Assembly (NCBI GenBank): GCA_024426085.1
Contig: CP087971.1
Location: forward strand, 132,001 to 196,000
Length of the DNA stretch: 64,000 nt
DNA from: Rhizobium sp. RCAM05350
GTDB taxonomy: Bacteria; Pseudomonadota; Alphaproteobacteria; Rhizobiales; Rhizobiaceae
Reading direction: 5' to 3'
The notes under the pieces were generated by a model. It was given only the letters and a program-made list of their open reading frames with translations, made no database searches and was not told the DNA's origin. The translations under genes were made by a program, and so were the position numbers. Shown here piece after piece: positions 54,766-64,000 of the stretch (position 1 is its first letter; each line of letters opens with the position of its first letter).

Positions 54766-55989
54766 TCAGATGCTTTCCGCAGCCTGAGCCCGGCGATGCT
54801 TGAGAAAAATGACATCGGACGGATTGCTGGCGAGGTCGATGGCGCGATCATAGGCGGCAAGGGCTGCGTCCGTCCGGCCGCAACGCGACAGCAGTTCGGC
54901 ATGGGCGGCATGAAACGGTTGGTAGGTATCGAGCGCCGGCGCCAGGGCTTCTAGAACGCGCAGACCGGCCTCCCGGCACGCCTGCTTCGGCCAGCGCCAC
55001 GGCGCGGTTCAGCTGCACCACCGGTGTCGGCTCCATCCGCAACAGGCTGTCATAAAGAAGGACGATCTGGCGCCAGTCCGGCGGCTCGGACTGCACGTGC
55101 AGGGCCGCGATCGCCGCCTTGACCTGGAACGGCCCGGCCGCACGCCGCGTCATCGCCGTGTCAAGCAGGGCCAGACCTTCGGCAATCCGCCCGTCGTTCC
55201 AGAGTTTGCGATCTTGCGATGCAATCGGCACGCTGGTTCCGTCGGCGGCCAGCCAGCCGCACGGCGGGCTTCGGTGATCAGCATCAGGGCAAGCAGCCCT
55301 TTGATCTCGGCCTCGTCCGGCCGCAGGCTGTCGAGCATGCGACCGAGATAGATCGCCTCCTCGCCGAGCTGGCGCTGTTGGTCGCCGGCAGAGCAGGAAT
55401 AGCCTTGGTTGAAGATCAGGTAGACGACGGTGAGGACGGATTGGAGCCGTTCTGCCCATGCTTCCGGGCCGGGCACCTCATAGGGAATGCCGGCCGCAAG
55501 GATCTTGGTGCGCGCCCGCGACAGGCGCTGGCCCATGGTCGTCTCGTTGTCGAGAAAGGCGCCGGCAACCTCGGCGGTGCTTAATCCGCCAAGCGTGCGC
55601 AGGGTGAGCGCCACCTGGGTCTTCGATTCCAGCGCGGGATGGCAACAGGTGAAGATCAGCCGCAGGCGTTCGTCCGGAATGTCGTCTATCGTATCTTCGG
55701 CGGCTTCGTCCACGGACAGACGGGCGATCTCGGAAGCTTTGCGGTCTTCCGTAGCAGGTCGATCGCCTTGCGCAGCGACCTTTAACAGCCAGCCCTGCGG
55801 CGAAGCGGGGAGCCCCGTCCGGCCCCAATGCACGACGGCCGAAGCCAGCGCATCCTGCAGTGCATCCTCGGCCAGCTGGAAATTCTTCAGCCGGGCAATC
55901 AGCGCCGATAACAGCCGCCCCCGGTCCGTGCGTGCCAGGGCATCGATGGCCCGGGAAACGGCTTGAGGATAGGGAGTGGCTGAGTGCAT
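54766..55989 (-). CDS. ECF sigma factor of group ECF42 (two frame breaks)
   Basis: About 410 residues, much longer than a normal ECF sigma factor because of a C-terminal TPR-like extension. Sigma-2 region: LIARLKNFQLAEDALQDALA, with HWGRTGLPASPQGWLL. Sigma-4 region: TLRTLGGLSTAEVAGAFLDN then ETTMGQRLSRARTKI. The extension includes VYLIFNQGYSC and PTPVVQLNRAVALAEAG. Breaks near 55245 and 54985. ATG at 55989 overlaps the DGPF stop. ECF42 sigma factors have no anti-sigma factor; the extension is thought to control activity together with the DGPF partner. Confidence 0.85.
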
Positions 55990-56341
55990 CAGGAATTATA
56001 GTCCATCAATGGCCGTACTTCGACCGTACCGTAGGCGGCCGAGGGGATCATCGTGGCGTAGCGCAAGGCGGAATCCAGATTCGGAATGTCCATGACATAG
56101 AAGCCACCCAGCCGTTCCTTGGTCTCGGCAAAGGGACCATCCATAGTTTCCGTCTTGCCGCTGCAGATCCTTACGCTCGTGGCTGTATCGATGTCCTGCA
56201 GGCCTTCGCCCGAGACATAGGCACCCGCTGCTTTCAAGGTTTCGTTGAAGGCGAAGTAGCCCTGCATCATCGTGTCGAATTCGGGGTACCGTAGGCCGGT
56301 TCGAGCGACGGGTCGGAATAGATCAGTGCCATATATTGCAT
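55989..56341 (-). CDS. DGPF/YCII-related protein, ECF42 partner (frame break)
   Basis: About 117 residues. Starts MQYMALIYSDPSLEPAYG at 56341; after a break near 56287 it continues FDTMMQGYFAFNETLKAAGA then the hallmark TMDGPFAETKERLGGFYVMD (DGPF motif). The stop overlaps the sigma factor start, giving the fixed DGPF-sigma gene pair of the ECF42 group. The biochemical role of the DGPF protein is unknown. Confidence 0.83.
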
Positions 56342-56380
56342 AGTGGTTCTCCTGTGTTGGGGAAATCTGGAAGCGGCGGT

Positions 56381-56773
56381 TCAGAGGGCAAATGCCGAAA
56401 GGGCAAGGGTGATCGTCAGGATCACCGTTGCCAGAATGCAGGCGGAATTGCCGATGATCCGCAAGGGATGGGCCGGCGCATTGGCGCGCAGTCCGAACGG
56501 ATGCAAAACCCGCCCGCCCACCGTCAAAGCTCCCGCCGCATGCAGCCAGAGCGGGCCTGCGCCCTGTCCCTCGGCCAGCATCATCAGGATGAGGATCATC
56601 GGCACCCATTCGATGAAATTGCCGTGCCGGCGCATGCGTTCATGCAGATCGACATTGCCGGCGTCGCCGATGGAAAGGCTAAGTGCCGAACGGGTTTTGC
56701 TGACATTGATCAAGAGAAGCAGGAAAATGACGGCCAGAAGGATCGCGTAAAGCGAAGAAATCGGAAAATTCAT
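56381..56773 (-). CDS. MAPEG family membrane protein
   Basis: Intact, 130 residues, four predicted helices. Starts MNFPISSLYAILLAVIFLLL; family motif in the loop: HERMRRHGNFIEWVPMILIL, with the conserved Arg, Asn and Glu of glutathione-binding MAPEG proteins, then HPFGLRANAPAHPLRIIG. Bacterial members are of uncertain function, some with glutathione transferase activity. It lies 40 bases before the DGPF gene in the same direction and may share its transcript. Confidence 0.85.
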   Translation of the reverse strand: MNFPISSLYAILLAVIFLLLLINVSKTRSALSLSIGDAGNVDLHERMRRHGNFIEWVPMILILMMLAEGQGAGPLWLHAAGALTVGGRVLHPFGLRANAPAHPLRIIGNSACILATVILTITLALSAFAL

Positions 56774-56895
56774 GTCTGTTACTCTTTGTGTTTCGGTCTC
56801 TACATCCCAAGAACGCTGCTCGTTTTGGGATTTCGACATGGCGTGAAAATTATTTTGTGTTTTTTGACGGTTCCGCTGGGTGCATGAAACCGGTG

Positions 56896-57463
56896 CTATT
56901 TTTCCACGGATCTGGAAAAACGGATGTCCGCAACTGACGCTACAATCATGATCTCGTCGCCGAGCGACCATTCAGCCGCCCGTGCCGCCATGCTGGCTGG
57001 TACCCTTGCCGAACCGCCGGGGCCGGGTGGAACGTCATAGGTCGCGTGACCGTCATGGGGCAGGATGACGCCATAGCCGCGCTGCAGCGCCGCTCGCGCC
57101 GTTGCCGCTACGCACATTTCCGAGAGCACGCCGCAGAGTGCCACGGTGCGGACACCGAGCCGGGTCAGGATATCGTTCAGTCCGGTCTGCTCGAAGCCGT
57201 CGTCCATCGTCTTTCTGACGATGATTTCGCCGGGGTGTTGTGGAAAATGGAGCTGCCAGCCGGGTTGATGTGGTTCGTCGGGGAGCGCCTGGCTCGCCGT
57301 CATTCTGCAGGAAGATGACAGGCACCCTTGCCACTCGGGCTGCCTCGATCACGGTGCCGATCGCCTCGCGCAACACTGCATGCGCCGGAACGGCTTCGCT
57401 GCCGGCGACAAATGCCGCCTGCATATCGATAACGATCAGTGCCTCCGCCTCGATTTGTTGCAT
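56896..57463 (-). CDS. Isochorismatase-family cysteine hydrolase (frame break)
   Basis: About 189 residues. Starts MQQIEAEALIVIDMQAAFVA at 57463. Catalytic triad of the family: Asp in VIDMQAAF, Lys in IVRKTMDDGF, Cys in GVLSEMCVAATARAALQRGY. One break near 57295. Relatives hydrolyse small amides or ureido compounds such as nicotinamide; the substrate here is open. Upstream of MAPEG on the same strand, spacing 122 bases. Confidence 0.83.
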
Positions 57464-57521
57464 GGCTCCCCCCAACAACATCTTTTCTGCCGTCTGTATA
57501 AAGCGACGGAGCGTCTGGAAA

Positions 57522-58119
57522 CTAGGCTCGCTTCTCCGCCTGGACATGCAGCCATTCGGTGGGCTTGCGGTCATAGCCGCTGCCCGATTCCGTCTCGATC
57601 GACACGGCTTCCCAGTTTGAGGCGGTATAGATTTCTCTCAGCCCGTTCTCCGAGGGATAATTGTAATATCTGTCGAATTCGTCGCGGCCTTCAGCCTCGC
57701 CGGCCTTGAAGCTGGCATAAAACAGCCCGCCGGCTTTTAACGCGGTATGGATGCGTGCGAGGATATCAGGCAGTTCGGCTCTGGGTATGTGCAGAAGGCA
57801 GGCATTGGCCCATATGCCGTCATAGGCGCCTTGCGCGTCGAGATCGCCGAACAGCAATGTGGCAACCGGAATCCCCAAGCGCTTTTCTGCTTCGCGGGCA
57901 ATTTCCGGGGGTGCCGTCCGTTGGGTGGACGTCAAACCCTTTCGCCAGCATGAATTCACTGTCCTGACCGCCGCCGCATCCGAGTTCAAGCACCGTTGCA
58001 CCCGGTGTCAGATGCGCAAGGAAGGTCTTGATCCGCTCCCGGCTCGGTTCCCGGCCCCGGGATGCATATTTGACGGCTTCCGCTCCGTAGAAGCGTAATG
58101 TTTCCGGATCGTGAGACAT
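57522..58119 (-). CDS. SAM-dependent methyltransferase, TehB-like (frame break)
   Basis: About 199 residues. MSHDPETLRFYGAEAVKYAS at the start, motif I TVLELGCGGGQDSEFMLAKG, and, after a break near 57910, PVATLLFGDLDAQGAYDGIW and ANACLLHIPRAELPDILARI. Ends in the class-typical HVQAEKRA. The target is unknown; relatives act in tellurite or small-molecule methylation. Upstream (58130-58180) is an AT-rich region with the inverted repeat agtattta / taaatact, probably the promoter and operator. Confidence 0.83.
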
Positions 58120-58227
58120 TGTTCTTTCTTAGTATTTACGCATAAGCTATTGTTTATACTATAAATACTGAAAGCTTCCGGCAAAGTCAAAGCCCCGGTC
58201 CGCAAGTCCTTCCCCGTGACCGGAAGA

Positions 58228-59299
58228 TCAGACCTTCTGTCCTGCCTCATTGAAGAAATGCAGGTTGGGCACCGGAAGCCGGACAGCGACTTCGCCATGC
58301 ATGCCAAGGAAGCGGCGGTCGAGCGTGAAGGCCTTGAAGGCGACGGGACCGAGCTTCAGATGGACGATAATGCCGAAGCCGGTCGGCTCGACGAGATCGA
58401 CGGTTGCCTTCAGCACATTCGGGCCTTCGGCGCCGAGAACGACATGCTCTGGCCGGATGCCGAGCGTGGCGCGGCTGCCGTCGGCTAGGTTGGCGGTGCC
58501 GCCGAGTGGCAGGACGATGCCGCCGGTGAGGGCAAAGTTTGCCGTTTCGCCGGTCTGCATGTAGCGGCCCTCGAAGAAATTCATGCCCGGCGAGCCGATG
58601 AAGCCGGCGACGAAGAGGTTGGCGGGCTTGTCGTAGAGTTCGAGCGGGCTGCCGACCTGCTGGATGATGCCGCCATGCATGGCGACGATCCGGTCGGCCA
58701 GCGTCATGGCTTCGATCTGGTCGTGGGTGACATAGATCGAGGTGGCGCCGAGGTCCTGGTGCAACTTCTTGATTTCGGCGCGCATCTGTTCGCGCAGGCG
58801 GGCATCGAGGTTGGACAGCGGTTCGTCGAACAGGAAGGCCTTCGGCTCGCGCACGATGGCGCGGCCCATGGCGACCCGCTGGCGCTGGCCACCGGACAGT
58901 GCCTTCGGGCGGCGTTCCATCAACGGATCGAGCCCGAGCTTGCTGGCAGCGCCGGCAACCACCGAGGCGATCTTTTCCTTGGCGGTTTTCCGCAGGCGCA
59001 GGCTGTAACTCATGTTCTTCGCCACGCTCATATGCGGATAGAGCGCGTAGGACTGGAACACCATGGCGATGTCGCGGTCCTTCGGGGGCAAGGTCGTTGA
59101 CGCGCTTGCCGTCGATGCGGATTTCGCCGGAGGTGACCGCCTCAAGGCCGGCGATCATTCGCAGCAGCGTGGACTTGCCGCAGCCCGACGGGCCAACCAG
59201 GACGACGAACTCGCCGTCCTTGATCTGAAGGTCGACACCATGCAGCACCGGGTGGATGCCGTAGGACTTGCGGATAGCGGCGATATCGATGGATGCCAT
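58228..59299 (-). CDS. Sugar ABC transporter ATPase, UgpC/MsmK type (frame break)
   Basis: About 357 residues. Walker [15 protein letters not shown]-loop [14 protein letters not shown], signature [16 protein letters not shown], Walker [13 protein letters not shown]-loop [16 protein letters not shown] and a C-terminal TOBE domain ([12 protein letters not shown]). One break near 59090. ATG at 59299 lies 4 bases after the permease stop. Last gene of a CUT1 carbohydrate importer. Confidence 0.9.
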
Positions 59300-59303
59300 G
59301 GGA

Positions 59304-60135
59304 TCAGCCTTTCACGGCGCCGGCCGTCAGGCCCTGCACGAGGTAACGTTGGATCAACAGGAAGAACAGGCAGGCTGGGATGAGCGCCATGACGCCCGCA
59401 GCCATCATCTGTCCGAAATCGACCGAGAATTTGGAGACGAAGGATAAGAGCCCGACCGGGAAGGTCGCCGCGTCATTGCCGGAGATCAGCATTAGCGAGA
59501 ACAACAGCTCGCTCCACGCGGCGGTAAAGACGAAGCCCAGGGTCGCGGCGATACCGGGCAGCGTCAGCGGCAGGATGATCTGGCGGAAAGCGACGAACTG
59601 GGTGGCGCCGTCGATCATCGCGGCCTCCTCGAGGTCCTTCGGGATGCCGTCGAAGAAGGATTGCATCAGGAAAGTGGCAAACGGCACGTTGAAGGCGGTG
59701 TAGACGATGACGAGACCAGTCAGGCTGTTGGTGAGGCCGAGCGGCGACAGGATCTTGAAGATCGGCGCGACCAGCATGACCAGCGGGAACATCTGGGTGA
59801 GCAGCATCAGCGTCACGATCCAGTATTTGCCACGGAAATTGAAGCGACATGGCGTAACCGGCAAGCGAGGCCAGAACGGTGACGATGATCGCGGTCGAGC
59901 CGGAGACGATCAGGCTGTTCTTGAAGAATGTCGGGAATTCGCTGTGTTTCAGCACGAAATCAAAATGCTCGAAACTGGTCCGCGACGGCCACATCTTGAT
60001 GCCCTCGGAATAGAGCAGCTTGTTGGGCGTCACCGAGACTTTCAGGAGCCAGTAGAGCGGGAACAGCGCGAAGACGACATAGGCAAGAATGGCCAGACGA
60101 TGCGCGAGAACGGAGAGAATGCGTTTGCCGGTCAT
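59304..60135 (-). CDS. Sugar ABC transporter permease, UgpE type (frame break)
   Basis: About 277 residues, six helices. [20 protein letters not shown] at the start, [19 protein letters not shown], then after a break near 59850 [20 protein letters not shown] and the EAA loop [20 protein letters not shown] followed by [14 protein letters not shown]. Stop at 59304, 4 bases before the ATPase gene and 4 after the other permease. Confidence 0.88.
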
Positions 60136-60139
60136 GATC

Positions 60140-61069
60140 TCAATCCTTGCTCAACAGCCACTGCCGCAGGATCACGATCAGCATCGAATAGGTGATCAGC
60201 AGCACAAGCAGCACCAGCGCGATGGCCGAGGCATAGCCGAAATCGAGCCGCTTGAAGGCCTGGGTGAAGATGTAGCTGGCGACGATCTGGCTGCGGTCGG
60301 CTGGACCGCCATTGGTCATGACGATGATCAGGTCGGCGAAGTTGGAGATCCAGACGGTGCGCAGCAGTACGGTGATGGCGATGGTCGGGGCGAGGAAGGG
60401 CAGGGTGATCGAGACAAAGCGCTGCACCGGACCGGCGCCATCGATGCTGGCCGCCTCGTAAAGATCGCGCGGGATCGCCTGCAGGGCCGCCAGAAGCGTG
60501 ATCGCGAAGAACGGAATGCCCCACCAGACATTGGCGATGATTGGCCCCCACATCGAAAGCTGTGGATCGGACAGGATGTTGGAAGGTTCGCTCATCAGGC
60601 CAAGTGAGAACAGCCAATGCGGGATGGGACCGACGACCGGATTGAACAGCCAGGCCCAGTTGAGACCGGCGAGAAAGCTTGGAACGGCCCAGGGCAGGAA
60701 CACCAGCGCCTGGACGATGGCGCGGCCATAGAACGGCTTGTCGAGTAAAAGCGCGAGGATGAGGCCGAAGACGAATTGCAGAAGGACGGACCAGCCGGTC
60801 CACCACAGCGTGTTCCTCAAGGCCCGATAGAAATTCTGGTCCTCATACAGCGTCCTGAAGTGATCGAGCCCGATGAAACCGCCGGACATCGGATTGAGCA
60901 GCTGGATATCGCGGAAGGCATAGGAAATGCCGAGCACCAGCGGCACCAGCATGACGGTGACGATCAGGATCAGCGCGGGCGCGCTATAGAGATAGGGCGC
61001 GGAGGCATCGGCAAGGCGCTTCTTCAGCGGCCGCTGGTCCCTGCGCGCCGCCATGGCGGGCTGCTGCAT
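60140..61069 (-). CDS. Sugar ABC transporter permease, UgpA type
   Basis: Intact, 309 residues, six helices. YSAPALILIVTVMLVPLVLG at the N-terminal side, LVFLPWAVPSFLAGLNWAWL in the core, and the EAA loop IPRDLYEAASIDGAGPVQRF followed by VSITLPFLAPTIAI. Its intact frame shows that not every gene of the operon is affected by breaks. It follows the binding-protein gene after a stem-loop. Confidence 0.9.
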   Translation of the reverse strand: MQQPAMAARRDQRPLKKRLADASAPYLYSAPALILIVTVMLVPLVLGISYAFRDIQLLNPMSGGFIGLDHFRTLYEDQNFYRALRNTLWWTGWSVLLQFVFGLILALLLDKPFYGRAIVQALVFLPWAVPSFLAGLNWAWLFNPVVGPIPHWLFSLGLMSEPSNILSDPQLSMWGPIIANVWWGIPFFAITLLAALQAIPRDLYEAASIDGAGPVQRFVSITLPFLAPTIAITVLLRTVWISNFADLIIVMTNGGPADRSQIVASYIFTQAFKRLDFGYASAIALVLLVLLITYSMLIVILRQWLLSKD

Positions 61070-61139
61070 GTGAAGCCATCGTCAAATGTTTCCAGTTTGC
61101 GGCGCGTTGAGACGTGCCGGCTTTCCGTCGGGGAATAAG

Positions 61140-61173
61140 CCGCAGGCAGCCGACATCATGTCGCTGCCTGCGG
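61140..61173 (-). terminator. Intercistronic stem-loop after the binding-protein gene
   Basis: Arms ccgcaggcag / ctgcctgcgg enclose a second pairing cgacat / atgtcg, giving a nearly continuous 16-bp stem with one bulge. No T-run, so it may protect the upstream mRNA or slow read-through rather than terminate. Confidence 0.6.
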
Positions 61174-61188
61174 TTAAGGGCTGATGGC

Positions 61189-62452
61189 TTATTTGCTCGC
61201 TGAGGAACTTCTGTTGAGCCTTGGTCATGTAGTCAGCCCATTGCTTGGCCATCTCTTCCGGCGTGATATCGCCGAGCATGGCCTCCCTGGCTGGTCTTGA
61301 TCGCCATGGAATCCTTGAAGAAGGCGAATTCTTCGAGATATGTCGGCATCACGGTCGGGATGGCGTCCTTGTCGGCCAGCTCCTCGAACCAGCCCTTGAA
61401 CTGGTCCGTTGCGAAGAAGGGGTCCTTCTCGGCGGACTTGAGCGCCGGCAGCGCGCCGATCTTCTTGTTCCACTCGATATTGCCTTCGGGGCCTTCAAGC
61501 GTGGCGATCAGCTTCCAGGACAGGTCCTTGTTGGCACTGGCAGACATCATAGACCAGCCGGCAAAGCCGATTGTCAGGGAAAGTCTTGCCGGAAGGACCC
61601 TTCGGCATGGTGGTGACGCCATAATCGGCCGCATCCATGCGCTCTGCAATGGCGATCAGCGCATCCGGATCCTGGTCGAGCATCAGCGCAGGTGCCGGTA
61701 TAGAAGCCGGCGACGATCTCGTTGAAACCCCAGTTGACACTATCCTTCGGCGCATAGCCGTTCTTGTAGAGATCGGTCATCCAGGTGAAGCCCTTGACCC
61801 AGCCCTCTTCCGAGAACTTTGACGTGCCATCGGCGTTGAAATAGGTGTTGTCGCCCGCCATCGTGGCGCCCATCATCATCCAGCCGTTGAGGCCGCCCGG
61901 ACCGCCGCGCATGCAATAGGCATATTTACCCGGCAGCTTCTTGATCTTCTCGGCGGCGGTGACGAAGTCGTCCATCGTCTTCGGCGGGCCGTCGACGCCG
62001 GCTTCAGCGAAGATTTTCTTATTGTAGAACATGGCGCGCAGATAGAAGCCGTAAGGCAGCATATAGGCGGTGTCCTTGACGTCGCGGCCGAGTTCCAGCG
62101 CGCGATCCGTCAGTTCCGGTGTCTGGTCCCAGGTCTTGAGGTAAGGCTCGAGGCTTTCGAGCATGCCATTGTTGGCATAGAGCGACAGCCAGGTGTCGGG
62201 CATTTCCATCACGTCCGGGATTTCGCCGGCCGAAACCATGGTTGCGAACTTCTGGAAGGCTTCGCCCCAGGGTAGCGAAATGATCTCGACCGTGGTGCCG
62301 GGGTTGGCAGCTTCGAACTTGGCGACGATCGACTTCAGTGTCTCGGTGCGCTCCGGGCTGGTAATGACTTCCACCAGCTTCAGCTTGGTATCGGCAAGTG
62401 CTGTGCCTGCCATCAACGTGGCGACCAAGGTCGCGGCAATCAGTTTCCTCAT
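61189..62452 (-). CDS. Sugar ABC transporter substrate-binding protein (several frame breaks)
   Basis: About 420 residues, periplasmic. Signal peptide MRKLIAATLVATLMAGTAL with cleavage near ALADT. Motifs of CUT1 binding proteins: TLKSIVAKFEAANPGTTVEI, SAGEIPDVMEMPDTWLSLYA and PYGFYLRAMFYNKKIFAEAG. Breaks near 61695, 61575 and 61290, and one near 61205 that would restore the end FLASK and a TAA at 61189; otherwise the frame runs on through a stem-loop, which is unlikely. First gene of the importer operon. The sugar is unknown. Confidence 0.83.
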
Positions 62453-62495
62453 TTTCGTTTCCCTTTTATTGTTGGTTGGGTTGTATGCTGTCGCG

Positions 62496-63669
62496 TCAGC
62501 CTACCGATGCGGCAGTGATCGCCGCTTCGATATCGCTCCAGAGGGCCTCCGTTCCCTCCAGGCCGACATGGAGCCGTACCGACCGCGGACTGATGCCGAA
62601 GGCGACCGCGGAATTGGGTTGTGCTTTTTGTGAAAGGACGACTTCGCCCGGCACGATCAGGCTTTCGTGGCCGCCCCAGCTGACACCGAGCTTGAACAGC
62701 TCGAGGTGATCCGAGAAGGTGCGGACATTGACGCCATCCTTGAAGATGAACGAGAACAGGCCGGACGTGCCCTTCAGGCCAGGGGCCAACTGATTGGCAA
62801 GGCCGGGATAGCAGACGGTCTCAACCGCATCATGTGCCTGCAGGCGCTTGGCGATTTCGACGGTGGACTGTTCATGCGCCTTCATGCGGATCGGCAGCGT
62901 GCGCATGCCGCGTATCAACAGCCACGCGTCGAACGGCGACAGCTTGCCGCCGAGATAAGGATAGGCTTCCGAGCGGATGCGGCCGATCAATTCCTTGGAA
63001 CCCGCGACAACGCCGGCGACGACGTCGCTATGGCCGCCGAGATATTTCGAGGCCGAATGGATGACCAGATCGACGCCGAGCGAAATCGGCTGCTGGAACA
63101 CTGGGCTTGCCCAGCTGTTGTCGATGGCGGAAATGATGCCATGGGACTTGGCCAGTGCTGCCAGCGCTGCGACATCATGGGTTTGCATCACCCAGCTCGT
63201 CGGGCTTTCGAGATAAAGCAGCTTCGCGCCGGGCAGGGCCTTGGCGACTTCTTCTTCGTCGCGGCCGTCGACATAGGTCACTTCGATGTTCATGCGCTTG
63301 AAGAATGTGCCGAACAGGCGGAAGGCATCGGGATAGAGATGCTTGACGGCGACGATGCGATCACCCGGCTCGACGAAGGAGAGGACCGTGGAGGAGATCG
63401 CCGACATGCCGCTGGCAAAGCCGATGGCGTCTTCCGCGCCTTCGAGTTTCGCCAGCATTTCCTCGAATATGCGCACGGTGGGATTGAGGCCGCGCGTATA
63501 GATTGGCCGGACCTTTTCGCCGCGATAGGAGGCGACCATGTCGTCATAATCGGTGAAGGTGAACAGCGACGTCTGCACGATCGGCGGCACGACGGCGTCA
63601 TAGGCATTGCTCACATCATGGGCGACGATGAGGGAGGCTTCTTCAGAACGGATCAAACCCGTTGCTCAT
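62496..63669 (-). CDS. PLP-dependent cystathionine gamma-synthase/beta-lyase family enzyme
   Basis: About 390 residues of the Cys/Met metabolism PLP family (MetB, MetC, MdeA). PLP lysine in VIHSASKYLGGHSDVVAG; phosphate-site motifs GFASGMSAISSTVLSF and IDNSWASPVFQQP. Open from TTG at 63656. The ATG at 63669, overlapping the upstream GntR stop as ATGA, is likely the true start if one extra t in gggtttgat is removed. The overlap puts it in one operon with the regulator. Which of the lyase, synthase or sulfhydrylase reactions it performs is not decided by the sequence. Confidence 0.85.
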
Positions 63670-64000
63670 TTGGACATTTCCTTGATGTCTTCCTCGACGA
63701 TCGCGAGGATTTTCAGTGTTTCAGCGCGGCTTCAGGGTCCTGGGCTGCGATCGCGTTGAAGAGGGTACGGTGGAACGGAAAGGAGCGGCGGGCGAAATCC
63801 GGCCGGTCGAAAGGCTTTTCCCAAAACCGCTCGAAAGCGCCGCGCATCTGTTCCGAGCAGCTGCTTGAACAGCGGATTGTGGGTGGCGTCGTAGATGGCG
63901 AGATGGAAGGCGAGGTCTTCCGGGCCGGACGAGCCTTTGGAGAGATGCACCCGCTCCATCTCATTGAGCTTTTCTTCGATCATCCGGACGTCTTCCGGCG
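63666..64000 (-). CDS. GntR family regulator, FCD domain, C-terminal part
   Basis: The window ends inside this gene; the DNA-binding part lies beyond base 64000. The visible part is the FCD effector domain: GPEDLAFHLAIYDATHNPLF with metal Asp and His, FPFHRTLFNAIAAQDPEAAL with the second His, and, after a break near 63720, ILAIVEEDIKEMSK and a stop at 63666. It overlaps the PLP enzyme gene and probably regulates that gene and perhaps the downstream importer. Confidence 0.8.

Noticed and set aside
61082-61188. Extension of the sugar-binding protein to 61082
   Set aside because: The extension runs through a strong stem-loop; a one-base correction restores a typical end (FLASK) at 61189.

Overview
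The window looks like part of a Rhizobiaceae (Rhizobium/Agrobacterium-type alphaproteobacterium) replicon. The evidence is the high GC content, the dense transporter and LysR/GntR gene content, the D-apiose cluster typical of rhizobia, RIME-like palindromic repeats, and the style of the family members (DUF2934, DUF6481, DUF2291, ECF42/DGPF). No rRNA, tRNA, CRISPR, IS element, replication or partition gene was seen, so chromosome, chromid and megaplasmid cannot be told apart.

A general warning applies to nearly every entry. About 30 of roughly 50 genes have one or more frame changes, about 70 in total, at which homology continues in another frame without loss of motifs. This looks like indel error in the assembly rather than gene decay. 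I give whole-gene spans across these breaks and name the approximate break points.

Layout. 1-6.3 kb: end of a spermidine-synthase-like gene, a small exported protein, DUF2934, glycogen synthase glgA, a hybrid histidine kinase remnant, and an MscS channel. 6.3-7.7 kb: two small charged proteins and cspA, which has a clear promoter and a long leader. 7.8-10.4 kb: LysR plus a VOC ring-cleaving dioxygenase and an esterase (quinone detoxification type). 10.6-12.4 kb: gamma-glutamyltransferase.

13.0-26.4 kb is a D-apiose catabolic region on the minus strand. One transcription unit runs apnO, sugar-binding protein, DUF2291 lipoprotein, ABC ATPase, permease, apsD, apnL. A second runs oiaX (RuBisCO-like protein) and oiaK, beside a divergent GntR regulator. 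An identical 19-base motif lies upstream of both units. An HD-GYP c-di-GMP phosphodiesterase gene sits between them. At 26.4-29.5 kb a cupin gene, a FAD-linked oxidase and an FMN alpha-hydroxyacid oxidase follow. They could oxidise the glycolate that OiaX releases.

29.7-32.4 kb encodes one polypeptide with adenylation, carrier and membrane acyltransferase-3 domains, the most unusual gene here. 32.5-41.9 kb is a likely guanidino-compound island: an amidinotransferase-family hydrolase and an M20 amidohydrolase, divergent from a LysR gene that precedes a polyamine-type ABC transporter and a ThDP decarboxylase of the 5-guanidino-2-oxopentanoate type.

41.9-49.6 kb: MFS exporter with a TetR gene and palindromic operator, coq7, vapBC and an RND pump. 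50-58.1 kb: DUF1097, two SDRs with a LysR, an adenylate cyclase, an ECF42 sigma factor with its DGPF partner, MAPEG, isochorismatase and a methyltransferase. 58.2-64 kb: a CUT1 sugar ABC transporter, a MetC-type lyase and the end of a GntR regulator.
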